Under the pieces are notes generated by a model. That model saw only the letters and a program-made list of their open reading frames with translations. It was not told the origin of the DNA and ran no database searches. A stretch of 36,442 nt of DNA from NCBI GenBank assembly GCA_050259035.1, contig JBLMZW010000127.1, positions 1 to 36,442 on the forward strand, read 5' to 3'. Every line of letters begins with the position of its first letter. Position 1 is the first letter of the stretch. This stretch comes from JBLMZW01 sp050259035. GTDB lineage: Bacteria > Bacillota > Syntrophomonadia > Syntrophomonadales > DTU052. Shown piece by piece: positions 6,795-14,718 of the stretch. A program made the translations under genes and the position numbers.

Positions 6795-8486
6795 CTATTT
6801 ATTCCTGGGAGTATAGTGGGTGTGCAAGAGTTCATGACTCTTATGCCCCAGCGGCTCATGCAAGAAATCATCATAGAGGACTTTAACTTCCGGATTTTCA
6901 TGCGATTTTCTGATTGGGCAGTTGGCATCTTCATTGTAAATGGCTTTAATTCTCTCTTCCCGTTTGGAAATAGTGCTGGGAATAGGTTGACCCCCACCGC
7001 CTATGCATCCACCGGGGCAGCACATGACTTCGATGAAATGATAGGGAGATGTCCCCGCTTTGATTTCTTCCATTATTTTGCGGGCATTGCCTAAGGAGTT
7101 TGCAACCGCTACTTTAACCTTTGTTCCGTCCAAATCGACCTCGGCTTCCTTCAGACCAGTGAATCCACGAACTGCAGTGAAGTTCACATCCTCCAGAGTC
7201 TTCTTAGTGACTACTTCGTATACGGTACGCAAAGCGGCTTCCATAACCCCTCCGGAAGCGCCGAAGATAACGGCGGCACCGGTGTAGGCTCCCAGTAAGG
7301 AATCAAAATCGGAAGGACCTACTCTGGTAAAATCAACACCGCTCATTCTGAACAGGCGGCCAACTTCGCGGCTGGTCAGAACCAGGTCGACATCGCGATA
7401 ACCGCTGTCCGTCATTTCGGGACGGGAACATTCATATTTTTTGGCGGTGCAGGGCATTATCGAAACTGAGTAGATCTTGGATGGGTCAACATTCATTTTG
7501 GATGCCCAATAAGTCTTGACCAGCGAACCAAACATCTGTTGCGGTGATTTGCATGTGGACAGGTGGTCCAATTGATCAGGATAGAAAGTCTCGATGAAGT
7601 TTATCCACCCAGGGCTGCAGCTGGTAATCATGGGCAGTACTCCGCCTGTGGTCAGGCGTTTCAACAGCTCATTTCCTTCTTCAATAATGGTTAGGTCCGC
7701 AGTGAAATTGGTATGAAAAACATAATCGAACCCCACTTGCTTTAAGCCGGTTACGAATTCCAGCATTCCAAGGGAACCGGTTTCCATTCCAACCTCTTCA
7801 GCAATAGCGACGCGAACAGCCGGGGCTATCTGGGTAACTACAATCTTGTCCGGATCGGCAACTGCTGCCAGGAACTCATCTAATTGCTCGTTTTCAGTAA
7901 TGGCTCCAACCGGACAGGCTAGAGCACACTGACCGCACATAACGCACTTGGTATCCATAAGGGGTTTATTATCCACCGTACGTACTATGCCGTCCACCAA
8001 CTCCAGGGCATTAACTGTTTGAATTTCCTGGCATACCTCTACGCATCTGCCGCAGAGAATGCACTTGGAACTGTCTCTTACCAGGGACGGAGTTGAGTTA
8101 TCTTTTTCAAACTTCAAGGGCTTATTATCAAACGAGCGGATAAGCAGAGTCTGGGTCATCGACTGCAATTCACAGTTTTGATTCCTTACACAATTGAGAC
8201 AATCCTGTGGGTGTACCTTTAGAATCTGTTTCAGATTCTTCTGGCGTTCTGCGATGACTTTAGGGGTGAAAGTCTGGATCTCCATTCCGGGCTGAACCTT
8301 GGTTGCACAACTGGTGGTAAGTTCTCCATTAGCTTCGACCATGCATACCTTGCAGTTTTCTTTAACCTTGAGGTCCGGGTGAAAACACAGGGAAGGAATG
8401 GCGATGCCAGCTGCCATGGCGGCGCTCATAATGGAGGAGTCGTCGGGCACGTCGACTCTGATGCCATTAACTGTTACACTGACCAA
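6795..8486 (-). CDS. hydA: [FeFe]-hydrogenase, monomeric, with accessory iron-sulfur clusters
   Basis: This 563-residue protein shows the full cluster layout in order. A [2Fe-2S] domain has C34, C45, C48 and C60. A His-ligated [4Fe-4S] segment has H92, C96, C99 and C105. Two ferredoxin-type clusters use CILCGRC...C (142-152) and CVMCGQC...C (181-191). The H-cluster domain has L1 TSCSPGW (288-294), L2 MPCTAKKYE (344-352) and L3 EVMCCPGGCIGGGGQP (486-501). It should reduce protons with electrons from ferredoxin or NADH. No HydB or HydC partner is adjacent, unlike trimeric bifurcating enzymes. The start is TTG at 8486, with GGAGAG eight bases upstream. L1 has Ser where the common form has a second Cys (TSCCP). 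Confidence 0.95.
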   Translation of the reverse strand: MVSVTVNGIRVDVPDDSSIMSAAMAAGIAIPSLCFHPDLKVKENCKVCMVEANGELTTSCATKVQPGMEIQTFTPKVIAERQKNLKQILKVHPQDCLNCVRNQNCELQSMTQTLLIRSFDNKPLKFEKDNSTPSLVRDSSKCILCGRCVEVCQEIQTVNALELVDGIVRTVDNKPLMDTKCVMCGQCALACPVGAITENEQLDEFLAAVADPDKIVVTQIAPAVRVAIAEEVGMETGSLGMLEFVTGLKQVGFDYVFHTNFTADLTIIEEGNELLKRLTTGGVLPMITSCSPGWINFIETFYPDQLDHLSTCKSPQQMFGSLVKTYWASKMNVDPSKIYSVSIMPCTAKKYECSRPEMTDSGYRDVDLVLTSREVGRLFRMSGVDFTRVGPSDFDSLLGAYTGAAVIFGASGGVMEAALRTVYEVVTKKTLEDVNFTAVRGFTGLKEAEVDLDGTKVKVAVANSLGNARKIMEEIKAGTSPYHFIEVMCCPGGCIGGGGQPIPSTISKREERIKAIYNEDANCPIRKSHENPEVKVLYDDFLHEPLGHKSHELLHTHYTPRNK

Positions 8487-8531
8487 AATTACTTCTCTCC
8501 TCTCCTGAATACGTACAAGATCCCTTCCTAC

Positions 8532-8560
8532 AGTCTATGAACTTTGAATACACGTGTCAA
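8532..8560 (-). promoter_or_regulatory. Putative sigma-A promoter of the hydrogenase gene
   Basis: Read on the minus strand, a perfect TTGACA (8560-8555) is followed after 17 bases by TAGACT (8537-8532), which matches four of six -10 bases. It lies about 45 bases upstream of the hydrogenase start. I saw no clear redox-repressor (Rex-type) palindrome nearby. Confidence 0.55.
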
Positions 8561-8712
8561 TAACTTGTAAACATTCTTTGAAGAAACTATTCAGCGCTGT
8601 TCGTAGGCTTGTACCGAAATTTCTTAAGATGCAAGCGATAAGGTTATAAAATGTAATACTACTGGCATAAATGGTAATAATATTTAACACTTAATTGTCA
8701 GGGAGGAATATT

Positions 8713-9492
8713 ATGGCGAAAACAGTTGAGAAGAAACGTCCACCGGTATGGATGATGGTTCGAGAAGCTATGGCTTCCATTTCAGGGGAAGCCACCTATA
8801 AGGATATCAAGCAACATATAATGAAGAAGTATAAGGATGTCAACGAAAGAACTATTCAAGCCCAAATTGTAATCTGTAGTGTGAATCAAAAATCCCGAGT
8901 ACATTATCCGCCCAATCGTAAACCCCGGATTTGTGACGACAAATACGACTTTCTATATTGCCTCGGAAATGGCCGGGTAGCTTTATATGATCCCATGGTT
9001 CACGGCCAATGGGGTATCGTAGAGGAAAAAGGAAAACTTGAAGTTTTAAAAATGCAACCTCAGATCGAGTCTGCTCCGAAGCAGTCGGATCAATCGGCTA
9101 ATATGCTCGCTCCATTCTCCCAATGGAGAGAGGTTCTAAGTAATAATCTGGGTTTGTTTGGTCAGGGGCTTCAATTATATCTGGAACCCTCTGGGAGAAC
9201 CGGCTTAGAATATCCGACTGAAATGGGCATGGTAGATATTCTTGCGGTAGATGAAAAAAATACTCTGGTGATCATACAAATGGCAGATGAGGTTCTTCCT
9301 GAAAACCTGACCAGGATACTGGCCTGTATGGGATGGGCCAGGAAGAAAATGGCGGCAGGAGAAGTCAGGGGAATATTACTCACTGGAAAAGTTGACGAAA
9401 AGCTGCCCTTAATAATCGATGAAATATCCAGCCTGGAATTGTACCAGGTACAGTTCTCACTGGTGATTAATAAGTTATCGACAACGGTATAG
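8713..9492 (+). CDS. DUF7669 plus DUF91-like (NucS/EndoMS-fold) protein with degenerate nuclease site
   Basis: This 259-residue protein has two parts. Residues 10-105 (PPVWMMVREAM, TIQAQIV, CSVNQKSRVHYPPNRKPR, YDFLY) resemble the winged-helix-like DUF7669 domain. Residues 135-255 resemble DUF91/NucS C-terminal nuclease-fold domains (LEYPTEMGMVDILAVD, then a VVIEIK-like strand, then LACMGWARKKM). The Asp of VDIL is present (D175), but the E-x-K of the active site reads Q189-M-A191, so cleavage activity is probably lost. The start is ATG at 713 in the 8.7 kb region with AGGGAGG upstream; a TTG at 8695 is less likely. It is convergent with the Ku/LigD genes. A DNA-binding or structural role is inference; family names are recalled, not searched. 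Confidence 0.72.
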   Translation: MAKTVEKKRPPVWMMVREAMASISGEATYKDIKQHIMKKYKDVNERTIQAQIVICSVNQKSRVHYPPNRKPRICDDKYDFLYCLGNGRVALYDPMVHGQWGIVEEKGKLEVLKMQPQIESAPKQSDQSANMLAPFSQWREVLSNNLGLFGQGLQLYLEPSGRTGLEYPTEMGMVDILAVDEKNTLVIIQMADEVLPENLTRILACMGWARKKMAAGEVRGILLTGKVDEKLPLIIDEISSLELYQVQFSLVINKLSTTV

Positions 9493-9501
9493 GTCTAACC
9501 C

Positions 9502-9540
9502 AAAAGGGGTTGTTTACCTTGAGTAAGCAACCCCTTTTTA
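9502..9540. terminator. Strong bidirectional terminator
   Basis: AAAAGGGGTTGTTTAC (9502-9517) pairs with GTAAGCAACCCCTTTT (9523-9538) with one G-T wobble and a 5-base loop. A-rich and T-rich flanks let it serve both the upstream plus-strand gene and the minus-strand ligD unit that ends at 9618. Confidence 0.92.
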
Positions 9541-9617
9541 AATTGAAACCCAATTATTATCAATTCCCTTATATACATTCCTGCGAATTATTTTAGTATC
9601 CAATATATTCTAATCTG

Positions 9618-10553
9618 CTATTGATTTATCTTTCCAAATAATCGGTTAAGACCCTTCCAGGCATCATCAATATTTTGCTGCCCTAAATTTATCGGATGGA
9701 AGAGATCACCCAATTTACTTACCCGTTCCAGGACTGTTTTAATGTTGTAATCATGTGGCAGTGCAGTTCTAAGCTCATTCCAGTTGAGCGGGCAGGAAAC
9801 CGGAGCACCAGGAAGCGGGCGTACACTATAAGGAGAGCACACGGTTTTCCCCTGTATATTCTGTAGGTAGTCCACGTAAACCTTGCCCTGTCGGTCTTTT
9901 ACTTTCCTTATTATAGTAGCGTGCTCGGGTATAAGACGAACAACAATTTCGGCAATCTTAAGGGCGAAATCCCGCAGCTGGTCATAATTGTATTTTCGGG
10001 TTAAAGGAACATAAACATGTACCCCTGTGGCACCGGAGGTCTTCAAATAAAAATTCAAATTCAGGTTGTTAAGTATATCCCTCAGGACTTCCGCTACCTG
10101 GCAGACATGTTCATATGTTGCTCCCTCTGATGGGTCCAGATCAAAAACTAAAAAATCAGGCAATGAGGGATTGTCTGCCCGGGACATCCATGGATGCAAT
10201 TCCAAGCATGCCTGGTTGGCCAGCCAGATCATAGTTGGCAGTTTATCACATACTATAAAATAAATAGTACGGTCAGAGTGGGGTGAATACCATGGGAATC
10301 GGGTGACCCATTCAGGGGTTCCGCTTGGTGCATTTTTCTGGTAAAAAGACTTGCCTTCTATTCCGTTGGGAAATCGTGTTACTACCAGTGGTCTTTGCTT
10401 AAGATGAGGAACCAGGTGGGGGTAAATTCCCGCGTAATATTCAATCAGATCTTTTTTAGTTATATGGTCTTTAGGCCAGAGTATTTTATCTAATTTAGAT
10501 AATTGAATACTGTAATCTCCGATTTGGACAACAGTTTTGTTTCGAGATATGAT
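9618..10553 (-). CDS. ligD: LigD polymerase/primase domain, in frame behind an amber codon, no standard start
   Basis: The frame holds a complete LigD-type polymerase domain of 311 residues if read from the codon after the TAG at 10554-10556. Landmarks are GDYSIQLSKLDKILWP (12-27), FPNGIEGKSFYQKNAP (61-76), catalytic FDLDP with D138 and D140, SGATGVHVYVPL and VYVDYLQN. This domain adds nucleotides at breaks before LigD seals them. No ATG, GTG or TTG occurs until codon 108, which would delete the conserved N-terminal third. The first codons are ATC-ATA, and AAAGGAG (10570-10564) lies ten bases before ATC. Either translation begins at a rare AUC, or UAG is read through, or an original ATG was lost by mutation or sequencing error. 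Confidence 0.8.
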   Translation of the reverse strand: MISRNKTVVQIGDYSIQLSKLDKILWPKDHITKKDLIEYYAGIYPHLVPHLKQRPLVVTRFPNGIEGKSFYQKNAPSGTPEWVTRFPWYSPHSDRTIYFIVCDKLPTMIWLANQACLELHPWMSRADNPSLPDFLVFDLDPSEGATYEHVCQVAEVLRDILNNLNLNFYLKTSGATGVHVYVPLTRKYNYDQLRDFALKIAEIVVRLIPEHATIIRKVKDRQGKVYVDYLQNIQGKTVCSPYSVRPLPGAPVSCPLNWNELRTALPHDYNIKTVLERVSKLGDLFHPINLGQQNIDDAWKGLNRLFGKINQ

Positions 10554-11468
10554 CTAAATCATACTCCTTTCTAAAGATACTGATTTAATTACCGGGTGGC
10601 GAAATTCTCCCCCGGAGGTCCATTCCAGGTATTCGATTACGGCTAAGACCAGTGGCCTGGTCCAAAAAATGTTGGCCCTGCGGGGCGGATTCACAAAAGG
10701 AGAAACTGGCGACACTAAATTACCAAGCACTTGGCTTAGTTTTACCCATTCCAATTCACTAAGTCCACTGCCTGCGCGGCCGGTGTACACCAGCCCAGAT
10801 TCTCCCTGAACACCCAGAAGGATAGAACGAATTCTGCCATTTTTTTTAATGTACCCCCCGACTAAGCATTCAGTATGACGCCGGTTTTTCACCTTCAGCC
10901 AGTAAGAACTTTTTTTCCCGGGGATATAGGGGCTGTTCCGGTCTTTAGCCACGATTCCTTCAAGGTTTAGTTTTTTGACTTGTTCAAATAATAATATCCC
11001 TTGATCGAAACTATCAACAACTGTAAAGGGAGGTTCGAGATGAAGGATTTCTTTCAAAAGACCATTTCGTTCCTGCCAGGGTTGGTTTATAGTTGATTTC
11101 TTGTCCCAGAAAAGTAAGTCAAAGACCATGTAATAAATTGGTACCTCATTAATCAATTCACTGCTTTTTTCCCCGGCCGCTTCTCGGCGCATTACCTGGT
11201 GGAAGCTGGGCTTTCCTTCTACCAGAGAAATAACCTCACCGTCAAGCACCACTGGCTTTCTAACCAGGTCAGGAAGGGCAGCAAGCTCGGGATATTGAGC
11301 TGTTCGGATATGCAAACGACGGTTTTGTAGAATAATACCTTCCTTATTATAGTAAAGCAGCATTCTTAAACCGTCCCATTTAACTTGAAATACATAATTG
11401 GGATTGTCAAAGGGTTCCCGGGCTAAGACTGGTTCCATGGGCACAAGCTTTGACTCAGGAAAATCCAT
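10554..11468 (-). CDS. ligD: LigD ATP-dependent DNA ligase domain
   Basis: This 304-residue protein has the nucleotidyltransferase motifs of ATP-dependent ligases: VKWDGLR with nucleophile K30, YYMVFDLLFWD (112-122), EGIVAK (170-175) and WLKVKNRR (190-197). An OB-fold region follows, ending in FRHPVIKSV. It seals double-strand breaks in non-homologous end joining with Ku. The ATG at 11468 directly follows the Ku stop, so the two are coupled. Firmicute LigD proteins such as that of Bacillus subtilis are single LIG-POL chains of about 610 residues. Here the two halves add up to that length in one frame but are separated by a single TAG (10556-10554). No phosphoesterase domain is present, as is usual for this group. 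Confidence 0.9.
   Translation of the reverse strand: MDFPESKLVPMEPVLAREPFDNPNYVFQVKWDGLRMLLYYNKEGIILQNRRLHIRTAQYPELAALPDLVRKPVVLDGEVISLVEGKPSFHQVMRREAAGEKSSELINEVPIYYMVFDLLFWDKKSTINQPWQERNGLLKEILHLEPPFTVVDSFDQGILLFEQVKKLNLEGIVAKDRNSPYIPGKKSSYWLKVKNRRHTECLVGGYIKKNGRIRSILLGVQGESGLVYTGRAGSGLSELEWVKLSQVLGNLVSPVSPFVNPPRRANIFWTRPLVLAVIEYLEWTSGGEFRHPVIKSVSLERSMI
10564..10570 (-). promoter_or_regulatory. Shine-Dalgarno sequence just before the LigD TAG
   Basis: AAAGGAG at 10570-10564 is followed by TATGATTTAG and then ATC. It overlaps the last codons of the ligase half and is well placed to recruit ribosomes for the polymerase half. This supports separate translation or reinitiation rather than a plain fusion. 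Confidence 0.5.
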
Positions 11469-12281
11469 TTATGTCACTGCTTTCTTTTTCCCGGGCTTAG
11501 TTTTCTTCCGTTCCTTTTCCGCCAGTTTTACACTTTGTTTCAGGGCTTCCATCAGATCAATTATATTCCCGGTCTCAACTGCAGGGGCTGCCTCAATCTT
11601 GTTGCCGGCAATTTTGGCCTCGATTAAATCGCGCATGGCTTGCCGGTATTCATTGGTATATTTGCCGGCCTGGAATTCCGTGGATAGGTTTTCGATGAGA
11701 TTTACCGCCATTTTTATTTCATTGTCATGCAGTTTGGAGTCATCAAAGGCAAGGTTTAATTCAGTTGATGAACGCAATTCATCAGGGTAAAACATGGTGG
11801 CCAATACCAGACAGCCCTCCTTGACCCGGATCGAAGCCAGATTGGTTCGAGTGCGAAGAACAATCCGGGCTATAGCAGTCTTACCAGTTGATTCCATGGC
11901 CTGCAACAGTAAAGAATAGGCTTTGGAACCACCTTCCGCAGGTTCCAGGTAATAACTTTTATCATAATAAATTGGATCGACTTGTTTTATATCAACGAAA
12001 TCCAGAATATCTACGGTTCCGCTGCCTTCCCTGGGCAGCCCGGCAAAATCTTCTTCATTTAATATGACGAAATGGCCCTTCTGGTATTCATACCCGTACA
12101 CTATCTCCTGCATCTGAACCTCTCGATTACAGGTAGGGCACCTTTTTTGGTACTGAATGGGTGTCATGCACTCGTTATGCAAATAGCGGAACTTTACGTC
12201 CTTTTTTTCTGTGGCCACATACATTTTAACCGGAATATTTACCAACCCGAAACTTAAAGCGCCTTTCCATAAAGGGCGCAC
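11469..12281 (-). CDS. ku: Ku protein for non-homologous end joining
   Basis: This 270-residue bacterial Ku opens with PLWKGALSFGLVNIPVKMY, the conserved beginning of the family, and forms a homodimeric ring that threads DNA ends and recruits LigD. A Cys-bearing segment (CMTPIQYQKRCPTCNREV) and the strand region YYLEPAEGGSKAYSLLLQAM follow. The Lys-rich tail (AEKERKKTKPGKKKAVT) is typical of DNA-bridging Ku tails. The frame extends to a GTG at 12290. I prefer GTG at 12281, because GAGGTGG lies just upstream and the protein then begins like other Ku proteins. The ligase ATG follows the stop without a gap. Confidence 0.95.
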   Translation of the reverse strand: MRPLWKGALSFGLVNIPVKMYVATEKKDVKFRYLHNECMTPIQYQKRCPTCNREVQMQEIVYGYEYQKGHFVILNEEDFAGLPREGSGTVDILDFVDIKQVDPIYYDKSYYLEPAEGGSKAYSLLLQAMESTGKTAIARIVLRTRTNLASIRVKEGCLVLATMFYPDELRSSTELNLAFDDSKLHDNEIKMAVNLIENLSTEFQAGKYTNEYRQAMRDLIEAKIAGNKIEAAPAVETGNIIDLMEALKQSVKLAEKERKKTKPGKKKAVT

Positions 12282-12618
12282 TTTTTCCACCTCGTTTCAA
12301 TAATTATCATCAAAACCACTGTTACAGATTCCTGAGCATCCTTTTTTGTTAAGAGCAATTTCAATTCTTTTGGGAATGATTATTACGGAAATTAACTCAG
12401 TTACTAATAGGTTTTATCAAGATCACAATAATATTCACTTGTTTGTATAAGGTTGAGTAATAGGAAAAAAATGACCTTAAATAGTCGGAATATTAGCAAG
12501 ATGACTATTTGTGAAGAAAATTTTTTATTACGGCAGGAATACAAAACAGGCTTGTAGAAGTTACAAACCAGAGGCGGTCAAGAAGGCTGCTAAAGAACGA
12601 AAAAGGGGGAAGTTAAAA
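12282..12618. other. Divergent intergenic region between ku and the thiolase
   Basis: These 337 AT-rich bases must hold the promoters of the ku-ligD operon and of the thiolase. The visible structure is a perfect inverted repeat: AAATAGTC (12479-12486) and GACTATTT (12503-12510) with a 16-base spacer. It lies about 110 bases before the thiolase start and could be an operator or a leader hairpin. An in-frame ATG-like extension from 12511 is open but lacks a ribosome binding site and thiolase homology. I saw no LexA box. Confidence 0.45.
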
Positions 12619-13893
12619 GTGAAGGAAGTGTATGTCGTCGAGGGTGCTCGTACTGCAGTAGCCCGGGCCGGAAAACAATCCTGGTTTACCAGCGTACGGT
12701 CAGAGGAACTCTCAGCAATCGTATTCAAAGAGTTGAGAAAGAGGATCGGTCTGGAAGACAAGGCCAAACAGGGTATTATTGACGACGTGGTATGGGCCAC
12801 CACAGCTAATGCATTCATGGAGCAAGGCTTGAACATTGGACGTTTGGCATGGATCCTGTCCGATGGTTCCTATGATGTTCCCGGATGTACGGTTGACCGT
12901 TTTTGCGCGTCAGGTTTGAACTCTATAGTGTTTGCTGCCACCACCATGATGGTCGGTTGGGGCGGCGATGTCGAGATTGCCGGCGGCGTTCAGCACATGT
13001 CCCATATTCCGATGGGCGCAGGCGCAAGTCTCCATCCGGATCTCGGCAACTATATGAATCTGAATGCTATCAACATGGGCTACACAGCTGAAATGGTTGC
13101 CCGCAGATACAACATTAGCCGTGAAGTTCAGGACCAATTCTCCATGGAATCCCATCTAAAGTGTGCGGCAGCTCAGGAAGCCAAAAAGGCTAACAAGAGA
13201 ATCGCCACTGTAAAGACCTGGGTACCAGCCAAGGCTGCTAAGGGCAAACAGGGCGAAGGCGTAGACTATGTTGCCTCTGAGCACCTGGCCAAGGAAGCCA
13301 AGGAAAAAGGTGAAGAAATGGCTGAATGGATCGTAGGTTATGACCAGGGTGTACGCCCGGAAACCACAATGGATAGCCTGGCAGCTATGAAACCTGTATT
13401 TATGCAGGATGAAGCCGCAACCGTTACCGCTGGTAATGCCAGCCAGATCAACGATGCTGCTGCCGGTGTGGTTCTCGCCACTGCCGAAGGCGCAAAAGCT
13501 CTGGGCAAGAAGCCTATTATGAAGCTTGCTGGATGGGCAGTTATAGGTCTGGATCCGGATGTAATGGGTATCGGACCCGCCCTGGCAATTCCCAAGGTAT
13601 TGAAGAGAGCCGGCCTGACTCAGGATCAAATCGGCCTGTGGGAAATCAACGAAGCATTTGCTTCCCAGTCAGTATACTGTAGAGATACCCTGGGATTGCC
13701 GAAAGACAGAGTTAACGTTTGGGGATCCGGAATATCCATTGGTCACCCGCTGGCCTGCACCGGTGCCAGAATCGCATGTGATATCACTACCATGTTTGAA
13801 GATCCTGACTTCTCCGATGTTGATTACATCGTAGAGTCCATGTGTATCGGACATGGCCATGGCGCAGCAGCCATCTGGCAGAGAGTAAAATAG
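12619..13893 (+). CDS. Acetyl-CoA acetyltransferase / 3-ketoacyl-CoA thiolase
   Basis: This 424-residue thiolase opens KEVYVVEGARTAVARAG. Its nucleophilic Cys is C96 in VDRFCASGLNS. The active-site NEAFASQ, the His in GISIGHPLACTGAR and the C-terminal Cys in SMCIGHGHGAAAIW are all present. It cleaves 3-ketoacyl-CoA to acetyl-CoA in beta-oxidation, or runs in reverse. The C-terminal Gly-rich loop reads CIGHGHG rather than the more common CIGGGQG. It is longer than the usual 390-400 residues because of a Lys/Glu-rich insertion around 185-245. The start is GTG at 12619 with AAGGGGGA upstream; the longer frame from 12511 has no such signal. It is monocistronic, with a terminator 25 bases downstream. 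Confidence 0.92.
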   Translation: MKEVYVVEGARTAVARAGKQSWFTSVRSEELSAIVFKELRKRIGLEDKAKQGIIDDVVWATTANAFMEQGLNIGRLAWILSDGSYDVPGCTVDRFCASGLNSIVFAATTMMVGWGGDVEIAGGVQHMSHIPMGAGASLHPDLGNYMNLNAINMGYTAEMVARRYNISREVQDQFSMESHLKCAAAQEAKKANKRIATVKTWVPAKAAKGKQGEGVDYVASEHLAKEAKEKGEEMAEWIVGYDQGVRPETTMDSLAAMKPVFMQDEAATVTAGNASQINDAAAGVVLATAEGAKALGKKPIMKLAGWAVIGLDPDVMGIGPALAIPKVLKRAGLTQDQIGLWEINEAFASQSVYCRDTLGLPKDRVNVWGSGISIGHPLACTGARIACDITTMFEDPDFSDVDYIVESMCIGHGHGAAAIWQRVK

Positions 13894-13917
13894 TTAGAAC
13901 TGATAAGTAAATAAATC

Positions 13918-13947
13918 AAAGGCCAGGGAGTCCCCCTGGCCTTTTTC
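13918..13947 (+). terminator. Intrinsic terminator after the thiolase
   Basis: GGCCAGGG (13921-13928) pairs with CCCTGGCC (13934-13941) around a 5-base loop, extended by flanking AAA/TTT and followed by TTTTTCTT. Confidence 0.92.
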
Positions 13948-14016
13948 TTGTACTGTAATACTCGCATTAGTCAATATTGTTGAGACCATGCAAAGGGTTA
14001 AATGTTAAGCTTAATT

Positions 14017-14217
14017 TTAATCAAATACTATTACGTTGGAAGCCTGTTGACCTTTTGGGCCTGAAGTAACATCGAACTTTACTTTCTGCCCTTCAGCAAG
14101 GGTTCTGAAACCTGATGTCTGTATGGCTGATTGATGAACAAATACATCGGTGCCATTATCAGCTTCAATGAATCCATAACCTTTAGTTTCATTAAACCAT
14201 TTTACAGTTCCGATCAA
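14017..14217 (-). CDS. Cold-shock domain protein
   Basis: This 66-residue single cold-shock domain protein has both RNA-binding motifs, KGYGFI (RNP1) and VFVHQSAI (RNP2), and the usual opening IGTVKWFNETKG. Such proteins bind single-stranded RNA and DNA and act as RNA chaperones. The start is TTG at 14217, seven bases after GGGAGG. The frame stays open far upstream, but that extension has no homology and no ribosome binding site. The next gene upstream on this strand is the DUF1657-like gene, separated by a strong inverted repeat, so the cold-shock gene probably has its own long leader. Confidence 0.93.
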   Translation of the reverse strand: MIGTVKWFNETKGYGFIEADNGTDVFVHQSAIQTSGFRTLAEGQKVKFDVTSGPKGQQASNVIVFD

Positions 14218-14351
14218 TTCGATTCCTCCCACTAATATCATTAGGTTTACAACAATTTTCATTAGATTCACGGAATTGGCGCGGTCCAAAGAACGTGAAT
14301 ACATACTAATCAACGACCTGAAAAATAGCGACAAAAATGAGTTAAACAGCA

Positions 14352-14385
14352 AGGGTAACGCCAAACAAAACAACGGCGTTACCCT
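14352..14385. repeat. 11-base inverted repeat between the DUF1657-like gene and the cold-shock gene
   Basis: AGGGTAACGCC (14352-14362) and GGCGTTACCCT (14375-14385) are perfect complements with a 12-base A-rich loop. It starts seven bases after the stop of the small minus-strand gene. No clear T-run follows on either strand, so it may be a weak terminator or an mRNA-stabilising hairpin. Confidence 0.6.
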
Positions 14386-14391
14386 AATTGA

Positions 14392-14568
14392 TTACAGCTG
14401 GCTGATTATGGATTGCATTTGTCTGATGCTGCCTTCCAGAGAAGAAGCAGCACTGGACAATACACTTTTCGCCTGAGCGTTGGTTGTCTGAGTTGCAGCC
14501 TGTCTTATATCAGACGCCGATGTCTGGCATTTTTGCAGGACCTGTTGGATGAGGCTTCTGTCGTCCAC
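14392..14568 (-). CDS. Small helical protein, DUF1657-like
   Basis: This 58-residue frame starts at the GTG at 14568 and has an excellent AAGGAGGTGAT ribosome binding site. The sequence (LIQQVLQKCQTSASDIRQA, then TTNAQAKSVLSSAASSLEGS, then IRQMQSIISQL) is almost entirely amphipathic helix. It resembles the small DUF1657 proteins of spore-formers, which share a Q-T-x-N-x-x-A-K-like pattern and a C-terminal helix. No signal peptide or membrane segment is visible. The family call is by eye and tentative; the gene itself is well supported. It follows the cytoplasmic papain-family peptidase on the same strand, but a hairpin separates them. Confidence 0.65.
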   Translation of the reverse strand: MDDRSLIQQVLQKCQTSASDIRQAATQTTNAQAKSVLSSAASSLEGSIRQMQSIISQL

Positions 14569-14657
14569 CAAATCACCTCCTTGTCATACCTTAATATGGG
14601 TATACAAGATGGGAAATATGCAAAGAAGGCATCTCCAAAAAATAACAAACAAAACAT

Positions 14658-14688
14658 AAAAGAGGCAACAGCCTTTTGGACTGCTGCC
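14658..14688 (-). terminator. Terminator of the minus-strand peptidase gene
   Basis: On the minus strand GGCAGCAG (14688-14681) pairs with CTGTTGCC (14671-14664) with one G-T wobble, followed by TCTTTT. It lies about 30 bases after the peptidase stop. Confidence 0.7.
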
Positions 14689-14718
14689 CCCGGGAAGAAA
14701 AAAAGAATTGATGGTAAG

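Noticed and set aside
10554..10556. Pyrrolysine read-through of the LigD TAG
   Set aside because: TAG ends many ordinary genes in the window, no Pyl machinery is visible here, and LigD is not a Pyl protein. It is kept only as a remote option in the LigD finding.
13156..13629. A 157-codon frame antisense to the thiolase
   Set aside because: It lies entirely within a clear thiolase gene on the other strand, is rich in rare codons and Cys/His, and has no ribosome binding site.
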